Assembly (NCBI RefSeq): GCF_014641555.1
Contig: NZ_BMHY01000009.1
Coordinates: 124,001-188,000, forward strand
Source: Paenibacillus radicis (ex Gao et al. 2016)
GTDB taxonomy: Bacteria; Bacillota; Bacilli; Paenibacillales; Paenibacillaceae
Length of the DNA stretch: 64,000 nt
Reading direction: 5' to 3'
Part shown: one piece after another, positions 24,645-34,263 of the stretch
How the letters are laid out: the number at the start of each line of letters is the position of its first letter
Position numbering within the stretch: position 1 is the stretch's first letter
Translations under genes and position numbers: made by a program
Notes under the pieces: generated by a model
The model's database searches: none
Seen by the model: the letters and a program-made list of their open reading frames with translations, nothing else
What the model was told of the DNA's origin: nothing

Positions 24645-27425
24645 TCACCTCTCTACCGATTCCATCACGAAGGCTTCAATAATGTCCCCTTCTTTGAAGT
24701 CGTTAAACCGCTCCAGCGTAATCCCACACTCATAGCCTTGCGCAACTTCTTTGACGTCATCCTTGAAGCGTTTCAACGTATCAACCTTGCCTTCAAAAAT
24801 AACGATGCCTTCGCGTACGATACGCGCTTCAGCGGAACGGGTCACTTTGCCGGACGTAATCATACAGCCTGCAATTGCCCCAACTTTGCTAACTTTAAAG
24901 ACGTTGCGGACTTCCGCTTGACCGATAACAACTTCCTTGAAGATCGGATCAAGCATCCCTTTCATCGCCTGTTCGATTTCCTCGATCACGTTATAGATGA
25001 CGCGGTGCATACGAACATCGACTTTCTCTTGCTGCGCAGCCAGATCAGCCTGCGGCTCTGGACGAACGTTGAAACCGACAACGATGGCATTGGATGCCGA
25101 AGCCAGGTTGATATCGGACTCATTGATCGCACCGACGCCGCTGTGAATGATTTTAACACGTACACCTTCGATATCGATTTTGGCGAGGGAGCCTTTGAGT
25201 GCTTCCGCAGAGCCTTGAACGTCAGATTTAATAATAACGTTCAGATCTTTAATTTCGCCTTCTTTGATGTGTTTATACAGATCATCCAGCGTGACGCGAG
25301 TATTCGCACCCAGCTCGGATTGACGCTGCTTGATGGAGCGGCGATCGGAGATCGCTCTCGCTTTGCGCTCATCCTCGAATACCATAAACGGATCGCCGGC
25401 TTGCGGTACTTCTGTAAGACCCGTAATTTCCACTGGTGTAGAAGGACCTACTTCTTTCAGTCTGCGGCCTTTGTCGTTGACCATCGCACGAACGCGGCCG
25501 AAGCAGTTGCCGGCAACGAATGCATCGCCGATTTTCAGCGTACCGTGTTGAACGAGAATACGAGCTACTGGGCCTTTGCCTTTGTCCAGCTCGGCCTCAA
25601 GCACAGTACCGCGGGCGCGTTTGTCCGGGTTCGCTTTATAATCATTCACTTCCGCTACGAGAAGAATCATCTCCAGCAAGTCTTCAAGACCAATGCGCTG
25701 TTTCGCAGAAACGTTAACGAAGATCGTATCTCCGCCCCACTCTTCCGGAACGAGCTCATATTCAGTCAGAGCTTGCTTAATTTTGTCCGGATCAGCGTCC
25801 GGTTTATCGATTTTGTTGACGGCAACGATGATTGGTACGCCTGCAGCTTTCGCATGGTTAACTGCTTCTACCGTTTGCGGCATAACGCCGTCATCCGCTG
25901 CTACGACAATAATCGTAATATCGGTAACCTGCGCACCACGGGCACGCATAAGCGTAAACGCTTCGTGACCCGGTGTATCCAGGAACGTAATTTTCTTTTG
26001 TTTGATTTCAACTTGGTAAGCGCCGATATGCTGCGTAATGCCGCCTGCTTCGCCGCCTGTTACATTCGTTTGACGAATGGCGTCGAGCAAAGTCGTTTTA
26101 CCATGGTCAACGTGACCCATGATCGTAACGACTGGCGGACGAGCCACCAAATCTTCATCTACATCGGTCTCTTCTACAGTTTCGAAGGAATCTTCCTCAA
26201 CCGGGATTTTCACTTCAACCTCTACGCCGTACTCCGAGGAGAGCAGCAAGATAGCATCCATTTCAAGCTCTTGGTTGATTGTTGCCATTACGCCGAGGAA
26301 AATCAGCTTTTTAATGACTTCGGAAGCATCTTTATGAAGCAGCTTCGCCAATTCGCCTACTGTCATCGTACCGCGTACAATGATTTTTTTAGGCGTATTG
26401 TCGATTTTTTCGCGGCGTTCCTGTTGCGGCTGGTTGCGCTGATTGCGTCCTTTGCCCCCACGGTTGTTGCCGCCTCTGAATCCGCCCGGTTTGCCGTCAT
26501 CAAAGCGTCTTTGTCCGTGATTGCTGTTAGGACCGCCCGATTTGGATTTGTTCAAACCTGGCTTGCTGTTGCGGTTCGAATCAGCAGCTGTCGAACGCGA
26601 AGCCGGTTGCGCCGGACGCGAATCGAAGCTGCGGGTTTGACCGCCGCCTTGACCACCGCCGGATGGACGGTTGCCGCCCTGTCCGCCTTGGCCCGCACCT
26701 GCTGGACGATTGCCTTGATAACCGCCGGATGGACGGTTGCCGCCTTGTCCGCCTTGACCGCTGCCTGCCGGACGGTTGCCGCCCTGTCCGCCTTGACCGC
26801 CGCCGGATGGACGGTTGCCGCCCTGTCCGCCTTGGCCGCTGCCTGCCGGACGATTGCCTTGATAACCGCCGCCAGATGGACGATTGCCTTGACCTTGGCC
26901 GCTAGGGCGGTTGCCCTGATAGCCGCCGCCGGATGGACGATTGCCTTGACCCTGGCCGCTAGGACGATTGTTAGAGCTGCTGCTTGGCTGAGATTGCGTT
27001 TGCGCCGGGCGTTGTTCTTGCTGCGCCGCGCTTGGTTGTGATTGACTTGGTTGCGTTGGAGTTGTTTGCGTTTGGTTTGTTTGCGTATTCGTTTTAATAG
27101 AATTCATAGGCCCCTGTCTGTCCTGAGATATATTTTTGTTGGCTGGCTGAGACTGCGGTTTGCCCGCTGTCTGCGAAGCAGCCGATACCGTCGCGCCTGA
27201 AGTTTCCTGCGCGCGTTTTGCCGCGGCATTGGCTTTAATATCGCGGAAAAAACCTTCCACTTTCTGCACCATTGCATTTTCCATAACACTCATATGGTTA
27301 TTAACGGGCAGATTCAGCCGTTTAAGAATAGTTATAATTTCTTTACTGCTCATGTTTAGCGATTTGGCGTATTCGTATACGCGTGTTTTATCTTTATTGT
27401 CCTTGCCGTCCTGTTGGTTGCTCAA
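24645..27425 (-). CDS. infB: Translation initiation factor IF-2 with a Gly-rich repeat insert
   Basis: A 926-residue GTPase that places fMet-tRNA on the 30S subunit. Order: N-terminal IF2_N helix bundle (about 12-60), a Gln/Thr/Pro-rich stretch (about 85-150), a Gly/Asn/Arg/Pro/Ser repeat tract (about 150-263; units such as GNRPSGG and GQGGQGG), a second IF2_N (about 350-400), and the G domain with GHVDHGKTTLLD (about 437) and NKIDKPDADP. Domains II to IV end with ECGITLERFNDFKEGD. The start is TTG with GGAGGTG 7 nt upstream, and it overlaps ylxQ by 32 nt. Confidence 0.97.
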   Translation of the reverse strand: MSNQQDGKDNKDKTRVYEYAKSLNMSSKEIITILKRLNLPVNNHMSVMENAMVQKVEGFFRDIKANAAAKRAQETSGATVSAASQTAGKPQSQPANKNISQDRQGPMNSIKTNTQTNQTQTTPTQPSQSQPSAAQQEQRPAQTQSQPSSSSNNRPSGQGQGNRPSGGGYQGNRPSGQGQGNRPSGGGYQGNRPAGSGQGGQGGNRPSGGGQGGQGGNRPAGSGQGGQGGNRPSGGYQGNRPAGAGQGGQGGNRPSGGGQGGGQTRSFDSRPAQPASRSTAADSNRNSKPGLNKSKSGGPNSNHGQRRFDDGKPGGFRGGNNRGGKGRNQRNQPQQERREKIDNTPKKIIVRGTMTVGELAKLLHKDASEVIKKLIFLGVMATINQELEMDAILLLSSEYGVEVEVKIPVEEDSFETVEETDVDEDLVARPPVVTIMGHVDHGKTTLLDAIRQTNVTGGEAGGITQHIGAYQVEIKQKKITFLDTPGHEAFTLMRARGAQVTDITIIVVAADDGVMPQTVEAVNHAKAAGVPIIVAVNKIDKPDADPDKIKQALTEYELVPEEWGGDTIFVNVSAKQRIGLEDLLEMILLVAEVNDYKANPDKRARGTVLEAELDKGKGPVARILVQHGTLKIGDAFVAGNCFGRVRAMVNDKGRRLKEVGPSTPVEITGLTEVPQAGDPFMVFEDERKARAISDRRSIKQRQSELGANTRVTLDDLYKHIKEGEIKDLNVIIKSDVQGSAEALKGSLAKIDIEGVRVKIIHSGVGAINESDINLASASNAIVVGFNVRPEPQADLAAQQEKVDVRMHRVIYNVIEEIEQAMKGMLDPIFKEVVIGQAEVRNVFKVSKVGAIAGCMITSGKVTRSAEARIVREGIVIFEGKVDTLKRFKDDVKEVAQGYECGITLERFNDFKEGDIIEAFVMESVER
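26640..26990. repeat. In-frame tandem repeats inside infB
   Basis: The DNA for residues about 150-263 of IF-2 is built of repeated blocks based on CCGCCGGATGGACG and TTGCCGCCCTGTCCGCC (plus-strand reading). They encode NRPSGGG, NRPAGSG and GQGGQGG units. Such a tract can change length by slippage or recombination without shifting the frame. Confidence 0.85.
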
Positions 27426-27747
27426 TATGATCCACCTCCGAATTTTGACTCAGATGACCTGCAATCATTTTTCCGAACTTTGCGTCAGTTACCGCCAGTA
27501 CGACTCGTTCCGGCTTTCCTATGGCCTTTCCAAGCTGATCGCGGTCAAATGCTTCGGCGAGTTGTATCCCGTAGGTGCTGCATTTGTCGCGAAATTTCTT
27601 CTTCGTATTCGGGGAAGCGTCTCCCGCAATAATAACGAGATGCGCATCTCCTTTACGTACCGCCTTGAGCACGATTTCATCGCCTGTAATCAGTTTCCCG
27701 GCCCTCATGGCCATGCCCAGAGAGGATAAGCATTTATTCGTCTTCAT
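27394..27747 (-). CDS. ylxQ: L7Ae-family K-turn RNA-binding protein (YlxQ)
   Basis: A 117-residue protein of the L7Ae/L30e/Gadd45 fold. It begins MKTNKCLSSLGMAMRAGKLITGDEIVLKAVRKGDAHLVIIAGDAS, the typical YlxQ sequence. As I recall, B. subtilis YlxQ binds K-turn RNA, but its cellular role is unsettled. The ribosome site GGAGCTGATAAGCG precedes the ATG. It overlaps rnpM upstream by 14 nt and infB downstream by 32 nt, so all three are translated from one message. Confidence 0.92.
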   Translation of the reverse strand: MKTNKCLSSLGMAMRAGKLITGDEIVLKAVRKGDAHLVIIAGDASPNTKKKFRDKCSTYGIQLAEAFDRDQLGKAIGKPERVVLAVTDAKFGKMIAGHLSQNSEVDHIEQPTGRQGQ

Positions 27748-28048
27748 CGCTTATCAGCTCCTTATTGGCTAGAAACTGTTCCTCAACCGAGATGAAATCC
27801 TGTTCAAGCTGGTCGTAAATTTCATTGCCGACTGTTTGCTTCAAGGCCCGGTCAAGCGCCCTCGATTTCTTCGCCAGCTTAAAGCAGCTGACTTTACCGC
27901 ATAAATAGGCGCCTCGACCGGCTTTTTTACCTGTAAGGTCTATCAACACTTCTTCTTCAGGTGTCCGAACAACGCGGATTAATTCTTTTTTTGGTTTCAT
28001 TTCTTGGCAAGCTACGCATTTGCGCAGCGGCACTTTTCTCGGTCTCAC
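27734..28048 (-). CDS. rnpM: YlxR/RnpM family RNA-binding protein
   Basis: A 104-residue protein with the YlxR domain: RKVPLRKCVACQEMKPKKELIRVVRTPE and the GRGAYLCGKVSC motif. YlxR of B. subtilis has been linked to modulation of RNase P, hence rnpM. The start is GTG with AGGAGGG 7 nt upstream. The C-terminus (about 80-104) is acidic and less conserved. It lies between nusA and ylxQ, the standard order in Firmicutes. Confidence 0.92.
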   Translation of the reverse strand: MRPRKVPLRKCVACQEMKPKKELIRVVRTPEEEVLIDLTGKKAGRGAYLCGKVSCFKLAKKSRALDRALKQTVGNEIYDQLEQDFISVEEQFLANKELISDEDE

Positions 28049-28094
28049 CGTACATCCCTCCTCTGCCGATTATGGACGCAGCAGCTGAAGCCGG

Positions 28095-29195
28095 CTAGGA
28101 ATCGATCGAGACGGAATCCTGATGCATCGTGCCTGTCAAAGTTCTCGGGCGGCCGTATTCCTGCTCCGCTTGCGTTTCACTCTTAATATCGATTTTCCAG
28201 CCCGTCAGCTTAGCTGCAAGGCGAGCGTTTTGGCCTTTAATGCCGATAGCGAGTGAAAGCTGGTAATCAGGAACGATGACGCGAGCCAGTTTTTCCTGCT
28301 CAAATACGATAACTTCCAGCACTTTGGAAGGGCTTAGCGCATTCGCCACATATTCCTCAACGCTATCCGACCAACGAACAATATCGATCTTCTCGCCCGT
28401 CAACTCGGTTACAATCGTTTGTACACGCAGTCCTTTTGGTCCTACGCATGAGCCGACTGGATCTACTTCTTCATTGCGTGAATGAACGGCAATTTTCGAA
28501 CGGAAGCCCGCTTCACGCGCTACGGAACGAATTTCGACGACACCGTCATAAATTTCGGGAACTTCCAGCTCGAACAGACGCTTAAGCAAGCCCGGATGCG
28601 TACGCGAAAGGATGATTTGCGGACCTTTTGTCGTGTTCTCAACCTTCGTGATATACGATTTAACACGGTCGCCGTGCTTGAACTTGTCAGTCGGCATAAG
28701 TTCAGTCAGCGGCAGCACCGCCTCAACTTTGCCAAGATCAATAAACAGATTGCGAACGTCCTGGCGTTGAACGATGCCATTGACGATATCTTCCTCTTTA
28801 TCGATAAAAGCATTGTAGATAAGTCCGCGTTCCGCTTCGCGAATCCGTTGCGTAACGACCTGCTTAGCCGTTTGTGCCGCAATCCGTCCGAAATCACGCG
28901 GCGTTACTTCGATGTCTGCAATATCGTCCAATTGATAATGCGGGTTGATCTCCCTCGACGCATCTATAGTAATTTCAAGACGCGGATCGAGCACTTCATC
29001 AACGACTGTTTTACGTGCATATACTTTAATAACGCCGGTGTGGCGGTTAATATCGACACGCACGTTTTGCGCCGTATTGAAATTGCGCTTGTAGCTGGAG
29101 ATTAGAGCAGCCTCTATCGCTTCAAGCAACACATCTTTCGTAATTCCCTTTTCCCTCTCGATTTCCGATAACGCTTCAATAAAATCCATGCTCAT
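28095..29195 (-). CDS. nusA: Transcription termination/antitermination factor NusA
   Basis: A 366-residue RNA polymerase-binding factor that promotes pausing and intrinsic termination. Domains: N-terminal RNAP-binding domain (1-130, MSMDFIEALSEIEREKGI), S1 (about 135-200, with GIVQRQDVRNLFIDLGKVEAVLP) and two KH domains (about 200-345, including VGSCVGPKGLRVQTIVTELTGEKIDIV). It lacks the acidic C-terminal repeats of proteobacterial NusA, as usual in Firmicutes. It is second in the rimP operon, whose leader carries a weak terminator hairpin that NusA might act on. Confidence 0.97.
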   Translation of the reverse strand: MSMDFIEALSEIEREKGITKDVLLEAIEAALISSYKRNFNTAQNVRVDINRHTGVIKVYARKTVVDEVLDPRLEITIDASREINPHYQLDDIADIEVTPRDFGRIAAQTAKQVVTQRIREAERGLIYNAFIDKEEDIVNGIVQRQDVRNLFIDLGKVEAVLPLTELMPTDKFKHGDRVKSYITKVENTTKGPQIILSRTHPGLLKRLFELEVPEIYDGVVEIRSVAREAGFRSKIAVHSRNEEVDPVGSCVGPKGLRVQTIVTELTGEKIDIVRWSDSVEEYVANALSPSKVLEVIVFEQEKLARVIVPDYQLSLAIGIKGQNARLAAKLTGWKIDIKSETQAEQEYGRPRTLTGTMHQDSVSIDS

Positions 29196-29244
29196 TGGAA
29201 TGGAGTTCCCCCTTTCAAAAATAAAAGCTTCTGCTCTGCAATCT

Positions 29245-29706
29245 CTAGAATACGATGGCTAGCCGAGCGCCTGCCACTTTCGCATACGGAATCGCATGCT
29301 CTTTCTTGCCCGCTTTCACTTGAAGCTGTTCGCCGTCAAAAGCGAGAAGCTGACCCTCGAACTCTTTCAAACCGTCAATCGGCTCATATGTCGTTATGTA
29401 GACATGCTTGCCGACCGCTTTGCGCACATCTTCCGGTTTCTTGAGCGGCCGTTCGGCCCCCGGTGAGGATACTTCGAGAAAATAGTTGTCGCTGACCGGA
29501 TCATTCTTGTCGAGCTGCTCGCTGAGATATTCGCTGATCCGACCGCATTCATCGATATCGATGCCGCCTTCCTTGTCTACGAATACACGCAGGAAGTAGT
29601 GGCTGCCCTCTTTCACATACTCAATATCAACAAGCTCAAAGCCATTGCTGTCGAGAAACGGAGCTACCATTTCTTCAACGACGGATTTGATTTTGGATGT
29701 GCTCAA
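29245..29706 (-). CDS. rimP: Ribosome maturation factor RimP
   Basis: A 153-residue 30S assembly factor. It has the N-terminal alpha/beta domain (FELVDIEYVKEGSHYFLRVFVDKEGGIDIDEC) with the EVSSPGAERPL motif and a C-terminal SH3-like domain (VYITTYEPIDGLKEFEGQL). The start is TTG behind GGGAGG. It is first gene of the rimP-nusA-rnpM-ylxQ-infB operon, preceded by a strong sigma-A promoter at 29837-29866. Confidence 0.95.
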   Translation of the reverse strand: MSTSKIKSVVEEMVAPFLDSNGFELVDIEYVKEGSHYFLRVFVDKEGGIDIDECGRISEYLSEQLDKNDPVSDNYFLEVSSPGAERPLKKPEDVRKAVGKHVYITTYEPIDGLKEFEGQLLAFDGEQLQVKAGKKEHAIPYAKVAGARLAIVF

Positions 29707-29770
29707 ATTGCTTTAACCTCCCGTTTGTACGTTCGAAATGGGCTTGATCCATGGAAAAAGCCCAAATACA

Positions 29771-29799
29771 AAACGTAAAGAGTGGGTTTCCCCACTCTT
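29771..29799 (-). terminator. Weak terminator-like hairpin in the rimP leader / after polC
   Basis: Nine-bp stem AAGAGTGGG/CCCACTCTT with a GAAA loop, followed on the minus strand by TACGTTTTG, an interrupted U-tract. It lies downstream of the rimP promoter, so it is inside the rimP leader RNA. It also lies about 90 bp after the polC stop, so it can end polC transcripts. Interrupted U-tracts are typical of terminators that need NusA. Confidence 0.7.
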
Positions 29800-29836
29800 C
29801 TGCTTCAAAGTCTCTATCCACATCATTGCCACAAAA

Positions 29837-29866
29837 ATTATATCATAACCGCATGAAGAGTGACAA
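29837..29866 (-). promoter_or_regulatory. Strong sigma-A promoter of the rimP-nusA-infB operon
   Basis: On the minus strand TTGTCA (29866-29861), 18 bp, TATAAT (29842-29837): a perfect -10 and a five-of-six -35. It lies immediately after polC and drives the rimP-to-infB block. The leader is about 120 nt and contains the hairpin at 29778-29799. Confidence 0.85.
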
Positions 29867-29889
29867 GAAATCTTTTCATGTGCTGACAG

Positions 29890-32800
29890 TTAGAAGAGGG
29901 ATAGCTGATTCGATTCCGGCAAGCCGCGGAAGCAGCCCATGCCGTTCAGAACCTCGACAATCGTCTTGCTGGCCTTCGATTTCTGCTGGAAATCCTCGAT
30001 AGACAAGAACTCGCCTTCTTCACGCGAAGCTGCAATGTTCCGGGCCGCGTTGTCGCCGATACCGGCGATAGCCGCAAACGGCGGGATAAGCGATTCCCCG
30101 TCTACAATAAATTTCGTAGCATGCGATCGATAGAGATCAATCGGCTTGAAAGAGAGTCCTCTTGCCGTCATTTCCAGCGCCATTTCCAGCAAGGAGATGC
30201 TGTTCTTCTCCTTCGTCGTCGCGCTGAAGCCTTTTTCTTCGATCTCTAGCAATTTCTTAAGAATCGCGTCATAACCTTGACAGAGTATTTCCAGATCAAA
30301 ATCCTCGGCGCGAACCGTGAAGTACGTCGCGTAATATTCAATCGGATAATACAGTTTGAAGTAGGCGGTGCGAACAGCCGAAATAACATAAGCCGCGGCA
30401 TGCGCCTTCGGAAACATATACTCGATGCGCAGGCAGGAGTCGATATACCACTGCGGTACTTTGCAGTTTTTCATCTCATCGATCCATTCCGGCGTCAGAC
30501 CCCGGCCTTTCCGTACGCTTTCCGTAATTTTGAAAGCGAGTCCGGCATCCATTCCTGCTTTATAAATCAAGTATAACATAATATCGTCACGACAGCCGAT
30601 TACGGTCTTGATGTTACAAGTACCCTTCTTAATTAATTCCTGGGCATTGCCGAGCCATACGCCCGTGCCGTGGGACAATCCCGAAATTTGCAGCAAATCG
30701 GCAAAGGAGGAAGGCTGCGTCTCCTGAAGCATCTGACGAACGAATTTCGTTCCCATCTCCGGAACGCCAAACGTTGCGACTGGCGTCCGAATCTTCTCCG
30801 GCGCCACACCGAGCGCCTTCGTCGAGTTGAACATGCTCATTACTTTCGGATCATTCATCGGAATCGTCGTAGGATCGACACCCGTCAAATCCTGCAGCAT
30901 CCGCATCATTGTCGGATCGTCATGTCCCAGAATATCGAGCTTCAGCAAGTTCATCTCAAAAGCATGATAATCGAAATGCGTAGTTTTCCACTCCGCATTG
31001 ACATCATCCGCCGGATATTGGACAGGTGTTACATCCTCCACCTCTATATAATCCGGTACAACGACGATGCCGCCGGGATGCTGCCCGGTGCTGCGCTTTA
31101 CTCCGGTAACGCCGGCAGCGAGCCTCGACAGCTCCGCGCCCCGCCACTTCTTCCCGTGGTCTTCCTCGTATTTTTTGGCAAAACCAAAGCCAGTTTTCTC
31201 CGCAACCGTACCAATCGTGCCGGCCCGGAATACGTTTTTCGGACCAAACATTTCTTTTGTGAAATTATGAGCCGTCGGCTGGTATTCGCCCGAGAAGTTC
31301 AAGTCGATATCGGGAACTTTATCGCCTTTAAATCCAAGGAACGTTTCGAACGGAATGTCCTGCCCTTCGCCTTTTGTCAGTTGCCCGCATTTCGCACAGC
31401 TTTTGACCGGCAAGTCAAAGCCGCTCATGATGCTGCCGTCGAGAAACCATTCGCTGTGCCTGCAATCGGGATTCAAGCACATATAATGAGGCGGCAGCGG
31501 ATTAACCTCGGAAATGCCAAGGAAGGTTGCAACCACAGAGGAGCCAACGGACCCCCGGGAACCTACGAGGTAACCATCCCGATTGGACTTCTTCACAAGC
31601 CGCTCCGAAATCAAATAGTTGGCCGAGAAGCCAAATTTAATAATCGGCACAAGCTCCTTCTCCAAACGATCGATTACAACCTGTGGAAGCTCTTCCCCAT
31701 AAAACGATTTGGCCGTGTTATAACACGTTTCACGGATTTCCTCGTCTGCGCCTTCAATAATCGGCGTGAACAATTGTTCTGGGAACATCTCGAACGGTTC
31801 AAACCGTTCGGCAAGCTGAATTGTATTCGTTACAACAACTTCATAGGCGCGTGCCTCTCCCAGAAAAGCGAACTCGGCAAGCATTTCATCCGTTGTACGA
31901 AGATGGGCCTCCGGCTTACGGATATCCTTAAGCGGACTAAAGCCGGTAATGCCATGAATGGCGATGTCCCGGAACAGCTTGTCCCTCGGATTCAAGTAAT
32001 GCACGTTGCCCGTTGCAATGACCGGCTTGCCAAGCTCATCGCCGATCTGACAAATATAACGGTGAGCCTGTTCAATCTCAGCACGGCTGCCAACCAGTCC
32101 CTTCTCGACCAGATGCATATAAAAATCGATTGGCTGGATTTCCAGCACATCGTAGAAGCGGGCAACCTCCAGCGCTTCCTCGTACGATTTATTAAGCACC
32201 GTCTCGAAAAACTCACCCTTCTCACAGCCGGATATGACGAGTATGCCTTCGCGAAGCTCAACGAGCTTGCTTTTAGGAATCGTCGCTACCCGTTTGAAAT
32301 GTTCGGTATGAGAGATCGAAATGAGCTTGAACAGATTTTTTTTGCCGACAGCGTTCAACGCGTAAATATTGCAGTGAAAAGGCCGGGAATTGGATAAGTC
32401 CAGTCCTACATAATCATTTAATTGATGAAGTCCGGTAATATTACGTTCCGCCGCGTCGCTAATCAAGCCATATAATACGCCGCCAAGCGCCAAGGAGTCG
32501 TCGACCGCCCGGTGATGGTTCTCCAGACTGACTTTATACTTGGCCGCCAGTGTGTTCAGACGGTGATTCTTTAGTGAAGGATGAATAAATCGTGCAAGCT
32601 CAAGCGTATCGAGTACCGGATTCGTTACCTCAGGCATACCGAGCGACTTGCAGTTGGCTTGAATAAAACCGATATCGAATCTGGCGTTATGCGCGACGAG
32701 TACCGAATCGCCAATGAATTCAACAAATTCACGCAGCATAGGCTCAAGCTCCGGTGCATCCTTGACCATATCGTCGTTGATGCTCGTTAGCTGCTGAATG

Positions 32801-34212
32801 TGATAAGGAATTTTTTCATGTGGATTAATGAAAGTCGAGAAACGGTTAATTTCTTTGCCATCCTTCATGCGAACACCGGCAAGCTCGATGATTTTGTTGT
32901 TCACGACGGAAAGGCCCGTCGTCTCGATATCAAATACGATATATTCGGTAGTTGCCAGCTGTTCCTCGCGAGGGTTCAGCACCATCGGCACCGCATCGTT
33001 GACGACATTAGCCTCGAGTCCGAACAGCACTTGAATGCCGTTCTTCTTCGCTGCCTTGAAAGCGTCGGGATAGCAATGAATATTGCTGTGATCCGTCACC
33101 GCAATCGCCTTATGTCCCCACTTCGCGGCCGTTTTCACATAAGCATCGATTGGCGTTACTGCATCCATCGCGCTCATCGTCGTATGAAGGTGGAACTCGA
33201 CCCGCTTCTCTTCTGCCTTATCCTTGCGATCCGGCGGTGATCCGATTTCATTCAGATCGCTTGGCATCATGACGAGCTCAGGCTCTTGCATAAACCGGTC
33301 GTAATCAACCCGGCCTCTCGCCTTTACCCATTTGCCGTTCGCTATCAGGCTGAACATTTTCAAGTCGTCCTTCGTTTTGGCAAACATCTTCATCGCCATG
33401 GAATCGGAGAAGTCGGTAACGTTGAACGTATATAGCGTCATGCCGTTCCGCAGCTCTTTCACTTCAAGTCCGAAAATCGTACCTTGTACCGTAATCTTCT
33501 TCTCTTCTTCACGGATGTTCATAATCGGAACCGGCTCGTCCCGAATATCATAGCCTACAGACAATTTGGAAGGCTGGTCATCGCCTTCATCCGAATCGGA
33601 ATCGGTTGCTGCGCTTTCCATGATTTGAAGAACGGCTTCCCGTTCCTCCTGCACGATCTTCTGTTGAAACTCATCGTACACCTCTTGCCTGGACGCGCCG
33701 CCTGATCCGACCTCTAGCTTCACCCTGTAGTTGCGGGCAAAACAGCGGCTGTAGAAGCGTACGATTTCCTCGTCGATCCGTTTCTTGCGGGCAAGCTCGA
33801 GGCCCATGCCGTCAAGCAGCGAGATTGTAATGAGATCGCCTTCCGCATCCATGCCGGCTTTCGCCAGCCAGCCGTTGACCGAAGCGATTTCCTGCTGCGC
33901 CCATTCGATAAACAGACCCCAATATTCCCGGGCGATGTCCGCAGATCCGACACTGTCTTCATAGTGGAACTGAAAATCGGTCTCCGCAATATGGGCGAAT
34001 TTCAGATGAACCGCCTGCAAAAGCCCGCTGTAGGCCCTAGAAGGCACTAAGGACGCTTTGCGAATGCAAAACGTCCATTTGCGGTTGCTTTTGCGGACGA
34101 TTACCTGATCAATATACCCGTCTTTATAATAAGAATGGATAAGTTCCTGAGGCAGCTCCGATTGCTGAAGCAGCAATTCGAAGCGTTGCCTCTTATCTCC
34201 GGTTTGACTCAT
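29890..34212 (-). CDS. polC: DNA polymerase III alpha subunit, PolC type
   Basis: A 1440-residue replicative polymerase of low-GC Gram-positives. Order: N-terminal domain and OB fold (about 235-320), a PHP domain split by the exonuclease (EFHLHTTMSAMDAV and AVTDHSNIHCYPD), the DEDDh proofreading exonuclease (YIVFDIETTGLS about 424, HNARFDIGF, HRAVDDSLALG), the second PHP part, then the palm with PDIDLNFSGEYQ and the VGSRGSVGSS motif. It has the zinc-type cluster CLNPDCRHSEW...CAKCGQ and the C-terminal helix-hairpin-helix. It ends SLF. The length is normal. Confidence 0.98.
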   Translation of the reverse strand: MSQTGDKRQRFELLLQQSELPQELIHSYYKDGYIDQVIVRKSNRKWTFCIRKASLVPSRAYSGLLQAVHLKFAHIAETDFQFHYEDSVGSADIAREYWGLFIEWAQQEIASVNGWLAKAGMDAEGDLITISLLDGMGLELARKKRIDEEIVRFYSRCFARNYRVKLEVGSGGASRQEVYDEFQQKIVQEEREAVLQIMESAATDSDSDEGDDQPSKLSVGYDIRDEPVPIMNIREEEKKITVQGTIFGLEVKELRNGMTLYTFNVTDFSDSMAMKMFAKTKDDLKMFSLIANGKWVKARGRVDYDRFMQEPELVMMPSDLNEIGSPPDRKDKAEEKRVEFHLHTTMSAMDAVTPIDAYVKTAAKWGHKAIAVTDHSNIHCYPDAFKAAKKNGIQVLFGLEANVVNDAVPMVLNPREEQLATTEYIVFDIETTGLSVVNNKIIELAGVRMKDGKEINRFSTFINPHEKIPYHIQQLTSINDDMVKDAPELEPMLREFVEFIGDSVLVAHNARFDIGFIQANCKSLGMPEVTNPVLDTLELARFIHPSLKNHRLNTLAAKYKVSLENHHRAVDDSLALGGVLYGLISDAAERNITGLHQLNDYVGLDLSNSRPFHCNIYALNAVGKKNLFKLISISHTEHFKRVATIPKSKLVELREGILVISGCEKGEFFETVLNKSYEEALEVARFYDVLEIQPIDFYMHLVEKGLVGSRAEIEQAHRYICQIGDELGKPVIATGNVHYLNPRDKLFRDIAIHGITGFSPLKDIRKPEAHLRTTDEMLAEFAFLGEARAYEVVVTNTIQLAERFEPFEMFPEQLFTPIIEGADEEIRETCYNTAKSFYGEELPQVVIDRLEKELVPIIKFGFSANYLISERLVKKSNRDGYLVGSRGSVGSSVVATFLGISEVNPLPPHYMCLNPDCRHSEWFLDGSIMSGFDLPVKSCAKCGQLTKGEGQDIPFETFLGFKGDKVPDIDLNFSGEYQPTAHNFTKEMFGPKNVFRAGTIGTVAEKTGFGFAKKYEEDHGKKWRGAELSRLAAGVTGVKRSTGQHPGGIVVVPDYIEVEDVTPVQYPADDVNAEWKTTHFDYHAFEMNLLKLDILGHDDPTMMRMLQDLTGVDPTTIPMNDPKVMSMFNSTKALGVAPEKIRTPVATFGVPEMGTKFVRQMLQETQPSSFADLLQISGLSHGTGVWLGNAQELIKKGTCNIKTVIGCRDDIMLYLIYKAGMDAGLAFKITESVRKGRGLTPEWIDEMKNCKVPQWYIDSCLRIEYMFPKAHAAAYVISAVRTAYFKLYYPIEYYATYFTVRAEDFDLEILCQGYDAILKKLLEIEEKGFSATTKEKNSISLLEMALEMTARGLSFKPIDLYRSHATKFIVDGESLIPPFAAIAGIGDNAARNIAASREEGEFLSIEDFQQKSKASKTIVEVLNGMGCFRGLPESNQLSLF

Positions 34213-34263
34213 GGTTAATCATCACTCCCAACAAACTCCTATCGATTCAATCCGAGCCAGAAT

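Noticed and set aside
24738..27041. 767-codon plus-strand frame opposite infB
   Set aside because: It is the antisense shadow of the clearly recognised IF-2 gene; the product has no domain pattern and no ribosome site.
30670..32397. 575-codon plus-strand frame opposite polC
   Set aside because: Antisense shadow of PolC motifs; no start context and no recognisable protein.
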